Below are positions 19,482 to 29,842 of a stretch of 64,000 bases of DNA, one piece after another; position 1 is the stretch's first letter, and each line of letters begins with the position of its first letter. The stretch is from assembly GCA_002600635.1 (NCBI GenBank), contig CP021371.1:1863001-1927000 (forward strand), given 5' to 3'. Source of the stretch: Rhizobium sp. ACO-34A. Its GTDB lineage: Bacteria > Pseudomonadota > Alphaproteobacteria > Rhizobiales > Rhizobiaceae. The position numbers and the translations under genes were made by a program. The notes beneath the pieces are model-generated. The model did no database searches. It was not told the origin of the DNA and saw only the letters and a list, made by a program, of their open reading frames with translations.

Positions 19482-20992
19482 TGACCGACTGGCCTATTCT
19501 CTCGACGGTCACCTTTCTGCCGCTTGTCGGCATTGTGCTCCTCCTCCTGACGCGTCAGGATTCTGCCCAGGGTCGCCGCAACATTCTCAACGTCTCGTTG
19601 CTGACGACGGTATTCACCTTCGTGGTCTCGCTCTTCATCTGGATCGGGTTCGACAATTCGAACCCGGGATTCCAGATGGTCGAGAAGCATGAATGGCTCG
19701 CCACAGGCATTTCCTATCATGTCGGCGTAGACGGCATTTCGATGCTCTTCGTCATCCTGACCACGCTGCTGATGCCGTTCTGCATCCTCGCAAGCTGGCT
19801 CTCGGTCGAGAAGCGCATCAAGGAATACATGATTGCTTTCCTGCTGCTCGAAACGCTGATGATCGGCGTCTTCGTCTCGCTGGATATCGTTCTCTTCTAC
19901 GTGTTCTTCGAAGCAGGCCTGATCCCGATGTTCATCATCATCGGTGTCTGGGGCGGCAAGGATCGGGTCTACGCATCCTACAAGTTCTTCCTCTACACGC
20001 TGCTCGGCTCTGTGCTGATGCTGCTCGCCATCATGGCAATGTACTGGGATGCCGGCACGACCGACATCACGCTGCTCCTCGGCCACAAGTTCCCGGCCGG
20101 CATGCAGACATGGCTATGGCTTGCCTTCTTCGCATCCTTCGCCGTGAAGATGCCAATGTGGCCGGTTCACACCTGGCTTCCGGATGCGCACGTTCAGGCA
20201 CCGACCGCTGGCTCGATGATCCTGGCCGGTATCCTGCTGAAGCTTGGCGGCTACGGCATGCTGCGGTTCTCGCTCCCGATGTTCCCGCTCGCATCCGACT
20301 ACTTTGCGCCGCTGGTCTTTACGCTCTCCGTCATTGCCATCATCTACACCTCGCTGGTGGCGCTGATGCAGGAAGACATGAAGAAGGTCATCGCCTATTC
20401 GTCGGTCGCGCACATGGGCTATGTGACGATGGGCACCTTTGCCGCCAACACGCAGGGTGTGCAGGGCGCGATCTTCCAGATGATCAGCCACGGTTTCGTT
20501 TCCGCTGCGCTCTTCTTCTGCGTCGGCGTGATCTACGACCGTCTTCATACCCGCGAAATCGCGGCCTATGGCGGCCTCGTCAACAACATGCCGAAATATG
20601 CGGTCGCCTTCATGGTCTTCACCATGGCCAACGTCGGCCTTCCGGGCACCTCCGGTTTCATCGGCGAATTCTTGACCCTGATCGGCGTTTTCCGCGCCAA
20701 CACCTGGGTTGCCCTGTTCGCTGCGACCGGTGTTATCCTTTCGGCTGGTTACTCGCTCTGGCTTTATCGCCGGGTCGTCTTCGGTGCGCTTGAGAAGGAC
20801 AGCCTGAAGGCCATGCTGGATCTTTCGCTCCGCGAGAAGCTGATACTCTATCCGCTGATCGCGCTCACCATCTTCTTCGGCGTCTATCCGGCTCCGATCT
20901 TCGATGCGACGGCTGCGTCGGTGGAGCTTCTGGTGAACAACTATTCCACGGCTATCGAGGCGGCACGTAACGTGGCGCTTGCAGTGAACTGA
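19481..20992 (+). CDS. nuoM: NADH-quinone oxidoreductase subunit M
   Basis: A 503-residue proton-pumping antiporter-like subunit (ND4) with about 14 transmembrane helices. The key glutamate is in [19 protein letters not shown] near residue 145 and the lysine/histidine helix in [24 protein letters not shown] near 230. Translation is coupled to nuoL by the shared stop/start. Confidence 0.97.
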   Translation: MTDWPILSTVTFLPLVGIVLLLLTRQDSAQGRRNILNVSLLTTVFTFVVSLFIWIGFDNSNPGFQMVEKHEWLATGISYHVGVDGISMLFVILTTLLMPFCILASWLSVEKRIKEYMIAFLLLETLMIGVFVSLDIVLFYVFFEAGLIPMFIIIGVWGGKDRVYASYKFFLYTLLGSVLMLLAIMAMYWDAGTTDITLLLGHKFPAGMQTWLWLAFFASFAVKMPMWPVHTWLPDAHVQAPTAGSMILAGILLKLGGYGMLRFSLPMFPLASDYFAPLVFTLSVIAIIYTSLVALMQEDMKKVIAYSSVAHMGYVTMGTFAANTQGVQGAIFQMISHGFVSAALFFCVGVIYDRLHTREIAAYGGLVNNMPKYAVAFMVFTMANVGLPGTSGFIGEFLTLIGVFRANTWVALFAATGVILSAGYSLWLYRRVVFGALEKDSLKAMLDLSLREKLILYPLIALTIFFGVYPAPIFDATAASVELLVNNYSTAIEAARNVALAVN

Positions 20993-21010
20993 CGACAGGA
21001 TCCCTTGGAC

Positions 21011-22456
21011 ATGACCGCTGAAACACTCCTTGCAAGTCTGCATCTGGTCACGCCGGAACTGATCCTCGCGGTTGGTGCCCTGGCGTTGCTCATGATCGGT
21101 GTCTTCGCCGGCGAAAAGTCGGCGACGACGGTAACCGGCCTTGCCGTGGCATTGCTCATCATCTCCGGCGTCTGGCTGGTGCTGGTGCCGGCAGAAGGTT
21201 CCGCATTCGGCGGCGCCTACGTCGCGGACGGCTATGCCCGCTTCATGAAGGTGCTGGCGCTGATCGGTTCGATCACAGCGATGATCATGGCCGTCGGCCA
21301 CGCCCGCTTCGATCATCTCGACAAGTTCGAATTCCCGGTCCTGCTGGTACTGGCGACCCTCGGCGTCATGCTGATGATCTCCGCCAACAACCTGATTTCA
21401 CTCTACCTGTCGCTCGAGCTTCAGTCGCTCGCGCTCTACGTTGTCGCTGCGATCAATCGTGACAGCCTGCGCTCGACGGAAGCCGGCCTGAAGTACTTCG
21501 TTCTCGGCGCCCTGTCCTCGGGCATGCTGCTCTACGGCATGTCGCTGGTCTACGGCTTCACCGGTAATATCGGCTTTGCCGAAATCGCCGGCGTGCTGGC
21601 AAACGGCGGTGCTTCGCTTGGTGTGGTCTTCGGTCTCGTCTTCGTGCTCGCGGGGCTCGCATTCAAGATCTCGGCCGTGCCGTTCCACATGTGGACGCCG
21701 GACGTTTACGAAGGCGCTCCGACCCCGGTCACCGCATTCCTGGCCGCCGCCCCGAAGATCGGCGCCATGGCGATCCTGGTGCGTATCGTCATCGACGCCT
21801 TCCAGCCGATCTTCGACCAGTGGCAGCAGATCATCGTCTTCATCTCGATTGCCTCGATGCTGCTCGGCTCCTTCGCCGCGATCGGCCAGCGCAACATCAA
21901 GCGACTGATGGCCTATTCGTCGATCGGTCACATGGGTTACGCGCTGGTGGGTCTCGCAGCAGGCAACGAGACCGGTGTTACCGGTGTTATCGTCTACATG
22001 ATGATCTACCTCTTCATGACGCTCGGCACCTTCGCCTGCATCATGGCCATGCGTCGCAAGGAAGGCGGTAACGTCGAGAACATCGACGATCTCGCCGGTC
22101 TTTCGACCACCAAGCCTTTCATGGCCTTCGTGCTGACAGCCCTGATGTTCTCGCTGGCTGGTATCCCGCCGCTCGCAGGCTTCTTCGGGAAGTATTTCGT
22201 CTTCGTCGCCGCCATCGAAGCCAAGCTCTACGCTCTCGCCATCATCGGTGTGCTGTCTTCGGTCGTCGGCTGCTTCTATTACCTCCGCGTCGTGAAGGTC
22301 ATGTGGTTCGACGAAGCCAAGGGTGAATTCACCCGGATCGCGGGCGAGCTTCGCCTCGTCTTCGGTCTCTCCGGCCTGTTCGTCGTCGGTTATGTTCTCT
22401 TCGGTGGTCCGCTCGGCACCGCCGCGGAGGCCGCAGCCAAGACGCTCTTTAATTGA
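21011..22456 (+). CDS. nuoN: NADH-quinone oxidoreductase subunit N
   Basis: A 481-residue antiporter-like subunit (ND2). The ATG at 21011 is preferred to a TTG two codons upstream because AGGA at 20997-21000 then has normal spacing. Signature helices are [18 protein letters not shown] (conserved Glu) and [27 protein letters not shown] (conserved Lys). It is the last of the 14 nuo genes; its stop overlaps the start of birA. Confidence 0.97.
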   Translation: MTAETLLASLHLVTPELILAVGALALLMIGVFAGEKSATTVTGLAVALLIISGVWLVLVPAEGSAFGGAYVADGYARFMKVLALIGSITAMIMAVGHARFDHLDKFEFPVLLVLATLGVMLMISANNLISLYLSLELQSLALYVVAAINRDSLRSTEAGLKYFVLGALSSGMLLYGMSLVYGFTGNIGFAEIAGVLANGGASLGVVFGLVFVLAGLAFKISAVPFHMWTPDVYEGAPTPVTAFLAAAPKIGAMAILVRIVIDAFQPIFDQWQQIIVFISIASMLLGSFAAIGQRNIKRLMAYSSIGHMGYALVGLAAGNETGVTGVIVYMMIYLFMTLGTFACIMAMRRKEGGNVENIDDLAGLSTTKPFMAFVLTALMFSLAGIPPLAGFFGKYFVFVAAIEAKLYALAIIGVLSSVVGCFYYLRVVKVMWFDEAKGEFTRIAGELRLVFGLSGLFVVGYVLFGGPLGTAAEAAAKTLFN

Positions 22457-23220
22457 GCGTGGCTGGCAAAGAGGGCCGGATCTCGCTCGACGATTTCCGG
22501 CATGAGGCGCTCGGCGCCGTTGCGTCGACCAATACGGAATGTCTCGCCCGCGCTCGCGCGGGCGATTTCGGTTTTCTGTGGATCACTGCCGAAAGCCAGA
22601 GCGGCGGTCGTGGACGTCGCGGTCGGCCCTGGATGTCCGAGCCCGGCAATCTCTATGCGTCGCTGCTGCTGATCGATCCCGCGCCGATGGAGCGGCTGAC
22701 ATCGCTGCCGCTTGCGATTGCGCTCGCTGTGCATGGTGCGATCCGTTATGTGCTGCCCGCAGATGCTCCGCCGCTTGAGGTCAAGTGGCCGAACGATATC
22801 CTGATCGGGCGGCAGAAGACCTGCGGCATTCTTCTGGAAAGCGAGAGGCTGACGGATGGCCGGCAGGCTCTGGTGATCGGTATCGGCATCAATATCGCCA
22901 ACAAGCCGGATGCTCCGGCCTATCCCGTAACGTGTCTGGCAGAGAATGGCGCAGCTGTCGCGCCGCAAGTGCTCTTTGCCCATCTCTTCTCGGAAATGGC
23001 GGATGTTCTGTCGATCTGGGACCGGGGGCGCGGTATCGCCGATGTCGTCGCACTGTGGCGCAAGGTCGCCTGCGGGATCGGCGAAAAAATCACGGTAAAC
23101 CTGCCGGATCGTTCGATTTCCGGCCATTTTGCCGGAATCGATGATAAGGGAATGTTGATACTCGACCGCGGCCCAGACGGGCACATGGCGATCGCCGCCG
23201 GCGATGTTTTTTTCGGGTGA
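22453..23220 (+). CDS. birA: Biotin--[acetyl-CoA-carboxylase] ligase
   Basis: A 255-residue biotin protein ligase that activates biotin as biotinyl-AMP and transfers it to carboxyl carrier proteins. The biotin-binding loop GRGRRGRPW is at residues 52-60, the catalytic-domain motif [10 protein letters not shown] follows at about 113-122, and the small C-terminal SH3-like domain ends the protein. It lacks the N-terminal DNA-binding domain of E. coli BirA, so it is enzyme only. The start is TTG at 22453 (overlapping the nuoN stop) or GTG at 22459. There is no clear ribosome site, so translation is probably coupled to nuoN. Confidence 0.93.
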   Translation: MSVAGKEGRISLDDFRHEALGAVASTNTECLARARAGDFGFLWITAESQSGGRGRRGRPWMSEPGNLYASLLLIDPAPMERLTSLPLAIALAVHGAIRYVLPADAPPLEVKWPNDILIGRQKTCGILLESERLTDGRQALVIGIGINIANKPDAPAYPVTCLAENGAAVAPQVLFAHLFSEMADVLSIWDRGRGIADVVALWRKVACGIGEKITVNLPDRSISGHFAGIDDKGMLILDRGPDGHMAIAAGDVFFG

Positions 23221-23238
23221 GATGGAATTAGAAGAGTA

Positions 23239-24906
23239 ATGGCGAAGAACGAAGAACTGGTATTTCTGCCGCTGGGCGGTGTTGGCGAGATCGGCATGAA
23301 CCTGGCGCTTTACGGCTATGGAACGCCGTCAAACCGGCAGTGGATCATGGTCGATTGCGGCGTCACCTTTCCCGGACCGGAACTGCCGGGCGTCGATCTC
23401 GTCCTGCCTGATATCAGCTATATCGAGGCCGAGAAGAAGAACCTCAAGGCGATCATCATCACCCATGCCCATGAGGACCATTATGGCGGCCTGAACGACA
23501 TCTGGCCGGGCCTCAACGTGCCGGTCTACGCGTCTGGCTTCACAGCGGGCATGCTGGAGGCCAAGCGTGACTACGAGGGCTCCCGCGCCGATATCCCCGT
23601 CACGCCTTTCAAGGCGGGTGACGTCATTAATGTCGGTCCGTTCTCCATCGAAGCCGTCGGCGTCAACCATTCGATCCCCGAACCTATGTCGCTGGTGATC
23701 CGCACACCGCTGGGTAATGTCGTCCATACCGGCGACTGGAAGATCGACCACAATCCGTCGCTCGGTCCGTTGACCGACGAAGCCCGGTTCCGCGCGATTG
23801 GCGACGAGGGCGTTCTGGCCCTGTTGTGCGACAGCACCAACTCCATGCGCGACGGCGTTTCGCCCTCGGAAGAGGAAGTATCCGAGGGCCTGCGCAAGAT
23901 CATCGAGACTGCCGAGGGCCGGGTGGCGATCACCACCTTCTCGTCCAATGTCGGCCGTATCCGTTCCATCGCGCAAGCGGCGGAAGCCGCTGGCCGTGAA
24001 GTATTGCTGCTCGGCAGCTCGCTGAAGCGTGTCGTCGCGGTCGCCAACGATCTCGGCCTGATGGAAGGCCTCAAGCCCTTCATCGCGGAGGACGAGTTCG
24101 GTTTCATCCCGCGCGACAAGGTCGTCATTATCCTGACCGGTTCCCAAGGCGAGTCGCGTGCAGCGCTCGCCAAGATTTCCCGCGACGAGATGCGGCACGT
24201 TGCTCTGACATCGGGCGATACCGTCGTCTTCTCCTCGCGCACCATTCCCGGCAACGAGAAGGCAATCCTCGAGATCAAGAACGGTCTGGTGGAGCAGGGC
24301 ATCCATATCGTCACCGATAGCGAAGCGCTGGTGCATGTCTCGGGTCATCCGCGTCGCAACGAGCTTCAGCAGATGTACGAATGGACCCGGCCGCAGATCC
24401 TCGTGCCGGTTCACGGCGAAGCCGCGCATCTCATGGCCCAAATGGAACTCGGCCTTCAGTCCGGCATCAAGACCGTGCCGCGCGTTCGCAACGGCGATGT
24501 CCTGCGCCTCGCGCCCGGTCCCGCTGAAGTGATCGATCAGGCGCCGTTCGGCCGCATCTACAAGGATGGCAAGCTGCTCGGCGATCTCGACGAAATGGGT
24601 ATCTCCAACCGTCGCAAGCTCTCCTATGTTGGCCATGTCGCGGTCAACGTCCTGCTTGACAGCCGCTACGAGTTCATGGGCGACCCTGACGTCGTTCCGT
24701 TCGGTCTGCCGGAATACGATGACGAGGGCGAATCCATGGAGGACACGCTCTATGACGCCGTTCTCGGTGCGGTGGAGAGCATTCCGAGGGCTCGCCGCAA
24801 GGATCTCGACACCCTGCGCGAAGCCATTCGTCGTGCCGTGCGCGGAACCGCCAACGAGGCGTGGGGCAAGAAGCCGATCGTCACCGTGTTCGTGACGAAA
24901 GTCTGA
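23239..24906 (+). CDS. rnj: Ribonuclease J
   Basis: A 555-residue metallo-beta-lactamase/beta-CASP ribonuclease with 5'-3' exo- and endonuclease activity on RNA. The zinc motif THAHEDHYGG is near residue 76-85, HTGDWKIDH follows near 165, and the beta-CASP part carries SGHPRRNELQQMYEWTRPQILVPVHGE. In rhizobia RNase J takes part in 5'-end trimming of rRNA and mRNA turnover. It follows birA by 18 bases and is probably in the same transcript. Confidence 0.95.
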   Translation: MAKNEELVFLPLGGVGEIGMNLALYGYGTPSNRQWIMVDCGVTFPGPELPGVDLVLPDISYIEAEKKNLKAIIITHAHEDHYGGLNDIWPGLNVPVYASGFTAGMLEAKRDYEGSRADIPVTPFKAGDVINVGPFSIEAVGVNHSIPEPMSLVIRTPLGNVVHTGDWKIDHNPSLGPLTDEARFRAIGDEGVLALLCDSTNSMRDGVSPSEEEVSEGLRKIIETAEGRVAITTFSSNVGRIRSIAQAAEAAGREVLLLGSSLKRVVAVANDLGLMEGLKPFIAEDEFGFIPRDKVVIILTGSQGESRAALAKISRDEMRHVALTSGDTVVFSSRTIPGNEKAILEIKNGLVEQGIHIVTDSEALVHVSGHPRRNELQQMYEWTRPQILVPVHGEAAHLMAQMELGLQSGIKTVPRVRNGDVLRLAPGPAEVIDQAPFGRIYKDGKLLGDLDEMGISNRRKLSYVGHVAVNVLLDSRYEFMGDPDVVPFGLPEYDDEGESMEDTLYDAVLGAVESIPRARRKDLDTLREAIRRAVRGTANEAWGKKPIVTVFVTKV

Positions 24907-24964
24907 GTGACGGGCGCCGCCGCGCTGGTATAGGTTCGCGCCGCTTCACCTTCAGGAGATTGTC

Positions 24965-25369
24965 ATGCTCGGACGAGTAAACCACGTCGCCATCGCCGTA
25001 CCGGATCTGGCAGCCGCAACCGCTTCCTATCGCGATACCCTCGGAGCCCGCGTCTCCGAACCGCAGGCTTTGCCTGAACATGGCGTGACGGTTGTCTTCG
25101 TCGAACTGCCGAATACCAAGATCGAGCTGCTGGAACCGCTCGGCGCGGATTCGCCGATTGCTGCCTTCCTGGCGAAGAACCCCGGCGGCGGCATGCATCA
25201 CATCTGCTACGAGGTCGAGGATATCCTGGCCACCCGTGACCAGCTTGCAGGCGGTGGCGCCCGTGTTCTGGGCGGTGGCGAGCCGAAGATCGGTGCTCAT
25301 GGCAAGCCGGTGCTTTTCCTGCATCCGAAGGACTTCTACGGCACCCTGATCGAACTCGAGCAGGTCTGA
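24965..25369 (+). CDS. mce: Methylmalonyl-CoA epimerase
   Basis: A 134-residue VOC-fold (glyoxalase-like) enzyme that interconverts (2S)- and (2R)-methylmalonyl-CoA in propionate and odd-chain fatty-acid breakdown. It has two beta-alpha-beta3 repeats with metal ligands in NHVAIAVPDL, IELLEPLG and GGGMHHICYEV, and a final Glu in GTLIELEQ. Its length is typical. GGAG stands before the ATG. Confidence 0.93.
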   Translation: MLGRVNHVAIAVPDLAAATASYRDTLGARVSEPQALPEHGVTVVFVELPNTKIELLEPLGADSPIAAFLAKNPGGGMHHICYEVEDILATRDQLAGGGARVLGGGEPKIGAHGKPVLFLHPKDFYGTLIELEQV

Positions 25370-25466
25370 TCCAGTCTCTCCGTTTGCCCGAAGGCCCGCG
25401 CTGGCTTATATCTCGTAGGCAGCCGGGTCGACCTGATGAGCCCGGATGAAAACGGGAGCCCCATCG

Positions 25467-25736
25467 ATGCAGTTCGTGTCTGCCTTCGCCGTCTACTTCG
25501 TCATCTGGTGGATTACGCTTTTTGCCGTCCTGCCGATCGGCATGAAGACGCAGGCCGAAGCCGAGGAGGTGGTTCCCGGCAGCATCGAAAGTGCTCCGGC
25601 TCATTTTCGCGGCGGCAGGGTCGTGCTGTGGACGACGCTGGTTTCGGGCGTGATCTTTGGAGGCTGGTATGCGGCCTCTACCTGGTTCGGCCTCGGCATG
25701 GACAGCCTGCCGAACATCGTTCCCAAATTCGATTGA
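25467..25736 (+). CDS. DUF1467 family small membrane protein
   Basis: 89 residues from the ATG at 25467 (GGGAG upstream); the frame could extend 7 codons further but without support. Two transmembrane segments (about 1-23 and 51-73) flank a soluble loop with the family motif LPIGMKTQAEAEEVVPGSIESAP. It is a conserved alphaproteobacterial protein of unknown function, usually found, as here, after mce and before proS. Confidence 0.88.
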   Translation: MQFVSAFAVYFVIWWITLFAVLPIGMKTQAEAEEVVPGSIESAPAHFRGGRVVLWTTLVSGVIFGGWYAASTWFGLGMDSLPNIVPKFD

Positions 25737-25792
25737 TGGGAGAGTGCGGGCATCAATGGCGTCGGCCGCCTGATGTCGCTTAAAGGCAAAAA

Positions 25793-25818
25793 AAAACAAG
25801 GTCCGAAGACCTTGTTTT
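25793..25818. terminator. Strong bidirectional intrinsic terminator
   Basis: AAAACAAGGTC (25793-25803), loop CGAA, GACCTTGTTTT (25808-25818): a perfect 11-bp stem with A-run and T-run flanks. It closes the long plus-strand block from nuoA to DUF1467. Confidence 0.88.
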
Positions 25819-26229
25819 AATTATCGCGTGATCCTTCACCAATTAAGGGGCTGCGAACTAGCGCGCCTAAGATCTGATCCTCCCAAGACTTGACCGCGAA
25901 ATAGACAAGAATTTAAGCTCCTTGCCTCTTTTGTGAGCTAAAACTAGCTCAAGAAGTGCGCCTTGTCACCACATTTTTTGCAATTTTGCTACAGTTCCCA
26001 AAAAAAATCTCCCCGGACGCAAATGTCGCAGCTTTGACATAAAACCTGCATCCGGCTGCCGCTGTGAACCGCCGGAGCGGAGGTTCGGCAAGGGTCGTCG
26101 AACCTATGGTGGCCTCATCCGATGCGGGTTTTCTTCGCGTAAGGAAACCGCTATGTACGCTTCGGGAAACACCCTCGTCATCGCTGATTCCGCCGGTTCG
26201 GCGGGAAAACCAACGTCTGGAACCCTGTT
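25819..26229. other. AT-rich promoter/leader region of proS
   Basis: About 410 bases without a complete gene. It holds a small perfect inverted repeat TGAGCTA-AAAC-TAGCTCA (25934-25951), AT-rich promoter-like sequence at 25970-26045, and near the end a short ORF with AAGGA before its ATG at 26153, which runs into proS out of frame and stops at 26263. A GC-rich hairpin lies in that short ORF just before the proS ATG. No single promoter could be chosen with confidence. Confidence 0.45.
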
Positions 26230-26263
26230 ATGCGTCTGTCGCGCTACTTCTTGCCGATCCTGA
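26153..26263 (+). CDS. Possible upstream ORF overlapping the proS start
   Basis: 36 codons beginning ATG TAC GCT, with AAGGA 6 bases upstream, ending TGA inside proS in another frame. The proS ATG itself has only a weak ribosome site. This layout could couple or restrain proS translation. The peptide ([18 protein letters not shown]...) shows no known motif and has one proline only, so classical attenuation by proline codons is unlikely. It may be non-coding. Confidence 0.3.
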   Translation: MYASGNTLVIADSAGSAGKPTSGTLLCVCRATSCRS

Positions 26264-27552
26264 AGGAAAACCCGAAGGAAGCCGAAATTGTCTCTCACCG
26301 TCTTATGCTGCGCGCGGGCATGGTCCGTCAGCAGTCCCAGGGCATTTATTCCTGGCTGCCACTCGGCAAGAAGGTTCTCGACAAGGTCAACGGCATCATC
26401 CGCGAAGAGCAGAACCGGGCAGGTGCGATCGAGCTTCTGATGCCGACGCTGCAGTCCGCCGAACTCTGGCAGGAGAGCGGTCGCTACGAGGCCTATGGCA
26501 AGGAAATGCTGCGCATCAAGGACCGGCAGGACCGTCCGATGCTCTACGGCCCGACCAACGAGGAAATGGTCACCGACATCTTCCGTTCCTACGTGAAGTC
26601 GTACAAGAACCTGCCGCTGAACCTTTATCACATCCAGCTGAAGTTCCGTGACGAGATCCGTCCGCGCTTTGGCACCATGCGCTCGCGCGAGTTCCTGATG
26701 AAGGATGCCTATTCCTTCGACATGACCCGCGAGGACGCGATCCACTCCTACAACAAGATGTTCGTCGCTTACCTGCGCACCTTCGCGCGTCTCGGCATGC
26801 GCGCCATTCCGATGCGCGCCGACACCGGCCCGATCGGCGGCAACCACAGCCACGAATTCATCATCCTCGCCGAAACCGGTGAATCGGAAGTCTTCAGCCA
26901 CAAGGCCTTCGTCGATTTCGACATTCCTGCCGAAAACACCGATTTCGATGATGTTGCCGGCCTGCAGGCGATCTTCGATAAATGGACCTCGGTCTATGCC
27001 GCCACGTCGGAAATGCATGACGAAGCTGCCTTCAACGCCATCCCGGAAGGCGAGCGCCTTTCCGCGCGCGGTATCGAGGTCGGCCACATCTTCTATTTCG
27101 GGACCAAGTATTCCGAGCCGATGGGCGCCAAGGTCCAGGGTCCTGACGGCAAGGAACATCCTGTCCACATGGGTTCCTATGGTATCGGTCCGACCCGCCT
27201 TGTTCCCGCCATCATCGAAGCATCGCATGATGAGAACGGAATCATCTGGCCGGCTTCGGTCGCTCCGTTCGATTCGGTGGTCATCAACATGAAGGCCGGC
27301 GACGAACAGTGCGACGCAGTCTGCGAGCGGCTCTATCAGGCGCTTTCCAATGCCGGCAAGGACGTGCTCTACGACGACACGGACGACCGTGCCGGCACGA
27401 AGTTCGCCACCGCCGACCTGATCGGCGTGCCGACCCAGGTGATTGCAGGTCCGCGCTCGGTCGCCAATGGCGAAATCGAGCTGAAGGACCGCAAGACCGG
27501 TGCGCGCGAGACGATGACCGTCGAGGCGGCCATCAACAAGCTGGTCGGCTGA
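26230..27552 (+). CDS. proS: Prolyl-tRNA synthetase
   Basis: A 440-residue class II aminoacyl-tRNA synthetase charging tRNA-Pro. Motif 2 and 3 regions are clear ([41 protein letters not shown]), followed by the anticodon-binding domain ([24 protein letters not shown]). It is about 130 residues shorter than E. coli ProS because the editing insertion domain is missing, the usual alphaproteobacterial form. Misacylated Ala-tRNA-Pro would then need a free-standing editor encoded elsewhere. The ATG at 26230 has a weak ribosome site. Confidence 0.96.
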   Translation: MRLSRYFLPILKENPKEAEIVSHRLMLRAGMVRQQSQGIYSWLPLGKKVLDKVNGIIREEQNRAGAIELLMPTLQSAELWQESGRYEAYGKEMLRIKDRQDRPMLYGPTNEEMVTDIFRSYVKSYKNLPLNLYHIQLKFRDEIRPRFGTMRSREFLMKDAYSFDMTREDAIHSYNKMFVAYLRTFARLGMRAIPMRADTGPIGGNHSHEFIILAETGESEVFSHKAFVDFDIPAENTDFDDVAGLQAIFDKWTSVYAATSEMHDEAAFNAIPEGERLSARGIEVGHIFYFGTKYSEPMGAKVQGPDGKEHPVHMGSYGIGPTRLVPAIIEASHDENGIIWPASVAPFDSVVINMKAGDEQCDAVCERLYQALSNAGKDVLYDDTDDRAGTKFATADLIGVPTQVIAGPRSVANGEIELKDRKTGARETMTVEAAINKLVG

Positions 27553-27573
27553 CGGCCGGGGCGAGGAGACCAT

Positions 27574-28881
27574 ATGACGAGTGCAGTCGCCGGCAACGCG
27601 ACGGAAGCGGCTGGACAGGAAACTGTCGGCCGTCCGTTTTCCGCCTTCGAGCGAATGGTTGCCTGGCGCTACCTGCGCGCCCGACGGAAGGAGGCCTTCA
27701 TTTCGGTGATTGCGGGCTTCTCCTTCGTCGGGATCATGCTCGGCGTCGCGACCCTCATCATCGTCATGGCGGTGATGAACGGTTTCCGCACCGAACTGAT
27801 CTCCCGCATTCTCGGCATTAACGGTCACATGATCGTGCAGCCGGTCGACGGCCCGCTCGATAACTATGCCGATCTCGCTCAGAAATTCTCGGCCATTCCC
27901 GGCGTGACCATGGCTCTGCCGCTCGTCGAGGGACAGACGCTGGCCTCCGGCCGTGCCGGCGCCGGCACGGGTGCGCTCGTGCGTGGTATCCGGCCTGACG
28001 ACCTGACCAGGCTTTCGGAAGTCTCCAGCAACATCCGCCAGGGTGATCTGGTCGGCTTTGCGGCGGGGCAGGGCGTTCTGATCGGCTCGCGCATGGCCTC
28101 GGAACTCGGCATCGGGGCAGGCGACACGATTACACTCGTTTCACCGGAAGGCGATGTCACTCCGCTCGGCGTCAATCCGCGGGTCAAGTCATACCCGGTT
28201 TCCGGCGTATTCGAGATCGGCATGTCGGAATACGATTCCTCGATCATCTACATGCCGCTCGAGGAATCGCAGCTCTATTTCAATGCCGAGGGCATCGTTC
28301 AGTCGATCGAGCTCTTCGTTTCCAATCCGGATGCCATCGACGAGCTGCGTCCGAAGGTCGAGGAGGCCGCCGGCCGGCAGATCTTCGTCACCGACTGGCG
28401 CCAGCGCAACCAGACCTTCTTCTCGGCCCTGCAGGTCGAGCGCAACGTTATGTTCATGATCCTGACCCTGATCGTGCTCGTCGCCGCGCTCAACATCATT
28501 TCGGGCCTCATCATGCTGGTGAAGGACAAGTCGAGCGATATCGCCATCCTGCGCACCATGGGGGCGACCTCGGGTTCGGTGATGCGCATCTTCTTCATGA
28601 CCGGTGCGGCGATCGGCACTGTCGGCACCTTCGCCGGCGTGCTTCTCGGCGTGGTCGTCTGTGTCAACATCGAGTCCATCAGGCAGTTCTTCTCCTGGGT
28701 GTCGGGCACGGTCCTGTTCGATCCCCAGCTCTATTTCCTCAGCCAGTTGCCGGCCGACATGAATGTCGGCGAGACGGTTTCCGTCGTCGTCATGGCCCTC
28801 AGCCTTTCCTTCCTGGCGACGATCTTCCCGGCCTGGCGCGCCTCGCGCCTCGATCCGGTCCAGGCCCTGCGCTACGAATAA
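27574..28881 (+). CDS. Lipoprotein-releasing ABC transporter permease (LolC/LolE family)
   Basis: A 435-residue permease of the LolCE/MacB type. One transmembrane helix near residues 45-67 is followed by a large periplasmic domain (about 70-285), then three helices (about 293-320, 340-370, 395-420) ending ASRLDPVQALRYE, the family's C-terminal signature. It extracts outer-membrane lipoproteins from the inner membrane and hands them to LolA. Only one permease gene is present next to lolD, so a homodimer (LolF-like) is likely rather than a LolC/LolE heterodimer. GAGGAGA precedes the ATG. Confidence 0.92.
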   Translation: MTSAVAGNATEAAGQETVGRPFSAFERMVAWRYLRARRKEAFISVIAGFSFVGIMLGVATLIIVMAVMNGFRTELISRILGINGHMIVQPVDGPLDNYADLAQKFSAIPGVTMALPLVEGQTLASGRAGAGTGALVRGIRPDDLTRLSEVSSNIRQGDLVGFAAGQGVLIGSRMASELGIGAGDTITLVSPEGDVTPLGVNPRVKSYPVSGVFEIGMSEYDSSIIYMPLEESQLYFNAEGIVQSIELFVSNPDAIDELRPKVEEAAGRQIFVTDWRQRNQTFFSALQVERNVMFMILTLIVLVAALNIISGLIMLVKDKSSDIAILRTMGATSGSVMRIFFMTGAAIGTVGTFAGVLLGVVVCVNIESIRQFFSWVSGTVLFDPQLYFLSQLPADMNVGETVSVVVMALSLSFLATIFPAWRASRLDPVQALRYE

Positions 28882-28893
28882 GGAACCGTTCCG

Positions 28894-29583
28894 ATGGCCT
28901 CCAAGACTGTTCTTTCGCTTACCGGCATCGACCGCCATTACGGGCAGGGCGAGACCGTGCTCAACATCCTGAAGGGCGCCGACTTCAGCCTTCGCCGCGG
29001 CGAAACCGTCGCGCTGGTTGCGCCATCGGGAACCGGCAAGTCGACGCTCCTGCACGTGGCGGGACTTCTAGAACATCCAGATGCGGGCGAGGTCACCATT
29101 GGCGGTATCGCCTGTCAGGGGCTGTCGGATGACCGGCGCACGGCCATCCGCCGCAATTCCGTTGGTTTCGTTTATCAGTTCCATCACCTGCTGCCGGAAT
29201 TCTCCGCTCTGGAGAACATCATGATGCCGCAGCTGATCGCCGGCCTGTCCAAGCAGGAGGCGCGTGAGCGAGCCGCTCAGTTGCTCGATTACATGCGTAT
29301 CGGCCATCGTGGCGATCACCGGCCGGCCGAACTCTCCGGCGGTGAACAGCAGCGCGTGGCGATTGCCCGCGCCGTGGCCAATGCGCCGCTCATCCTGCTG
29401 GCCGACGAACCGACCGGCAACCTTGACCCGGAAACGGCATCCTACGTCTTCTCGGCACTGGAGGCGCTGGTGCGCCAGTCCGGCCTTGCCGCCCTGATCG
29501 CCACGCACAACCACGATCTTGCTTCGCGCATGGACCGTTGCGTTACGCTGGTCGATGGCAAGGTCGTGGACTACACCGTCTGA
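28894..29583 (+). CDS. lolD: Lipoprotein-releasing ABC transporter ATP-binding protein
   Basis: A 229-residue ATPase. Walker A is APSGTGKST (43-51), the signature LSGGEQQR and Walker [15 protein letters not shown] are intact, and the D- and H-loops (IATHNHDL) follow. It lies 12 bases after the permease gene. It powers lipoprotein sorting to the outer membrane. Confidence 0.95.
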   Translation: MASKTVLSLTGIDRHYGQGETVLNILKGADFSLRRGETVALVAPSGTGKSTLLHVAGLLEHPDAGEVTIGGIACQGLSDDRRTAIRRNSVGFVYQFHHLLPEFSALENIMMPQLIAGLSKQEARERAAQLLDYMRIGHRGDHRPAELSGGEQQRVAIARAVANAPLILLADEPTGNLDPETASYVFSALEALVRQSGLAALIATHNHDLASRMDRCVTLVDGKVVDYTV

Positions 29584-29610
29584 TATCTGGCTGATATCTG
29601 GGGACTGGCA

Positions 29611-29634
29611 AGGGGCCGTTGTCTGGCGGCCTCT
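29611..29634 (+). terminator. Probable terminator after lolD
   Basis: AGGGGCCG (29611-29618) pairs with CGGCCTCT (29627-29634), 8 bp with one G-U, then a pyrimidine tract CTTCTTTCCT. It would separate lolD from the SOS-type promoter downstream. The T-run is imperfect. Confidence 0.5.
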
Positions 29635-29786
29635 CTTCTTTCCTGATGTTCCTTCTCTGATCTGACCATCTGCTGCCGTTACCCGGCTAGCGCCTCCTCA
29701 CTTTGTGTTCTTCTCAACGGAACGGAATGCGGCAAGCTGCTTCCCAATGCGTTCCCGTTGCATTCGTCATCCAGGCTTTTTTTTGG

Positions 29787-29815
29787 TTGACATGTGAACA
29801 TATGTGGAACAAAAT
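29787..29815 (+). promoter_or_regulatory. Promoter with LexA (SOS) operator
   Basis: A perfect -35 TTGACA (29787-29792), 17-base spacer, and -10-like CAAAAT (29810-29815). The spacer contains GAAC-ATATGTG-GAAC (29796-29810), an exact match to the alphaproteobacterial LexA box GAAC-N7-GAAC (equivalently GTTC-N7-GTTC). LexA bound here would block RNA polymerase. It lies 33 bases before a 28-codon gene with a strong ribosome site. A second exact box stands before dinB in this window. Confidence 0.8.
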
Positions 29816-29842
29816 AAAAACATAAAGAGTAAGGAGAGAGCC

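Noticed and set aside
26064..26651. A 195-codon plus-strand ORF covering the proS start
   Set aside because: It overlaps the intact proS frame; composition is shadow-like and its start has no ribosome site.
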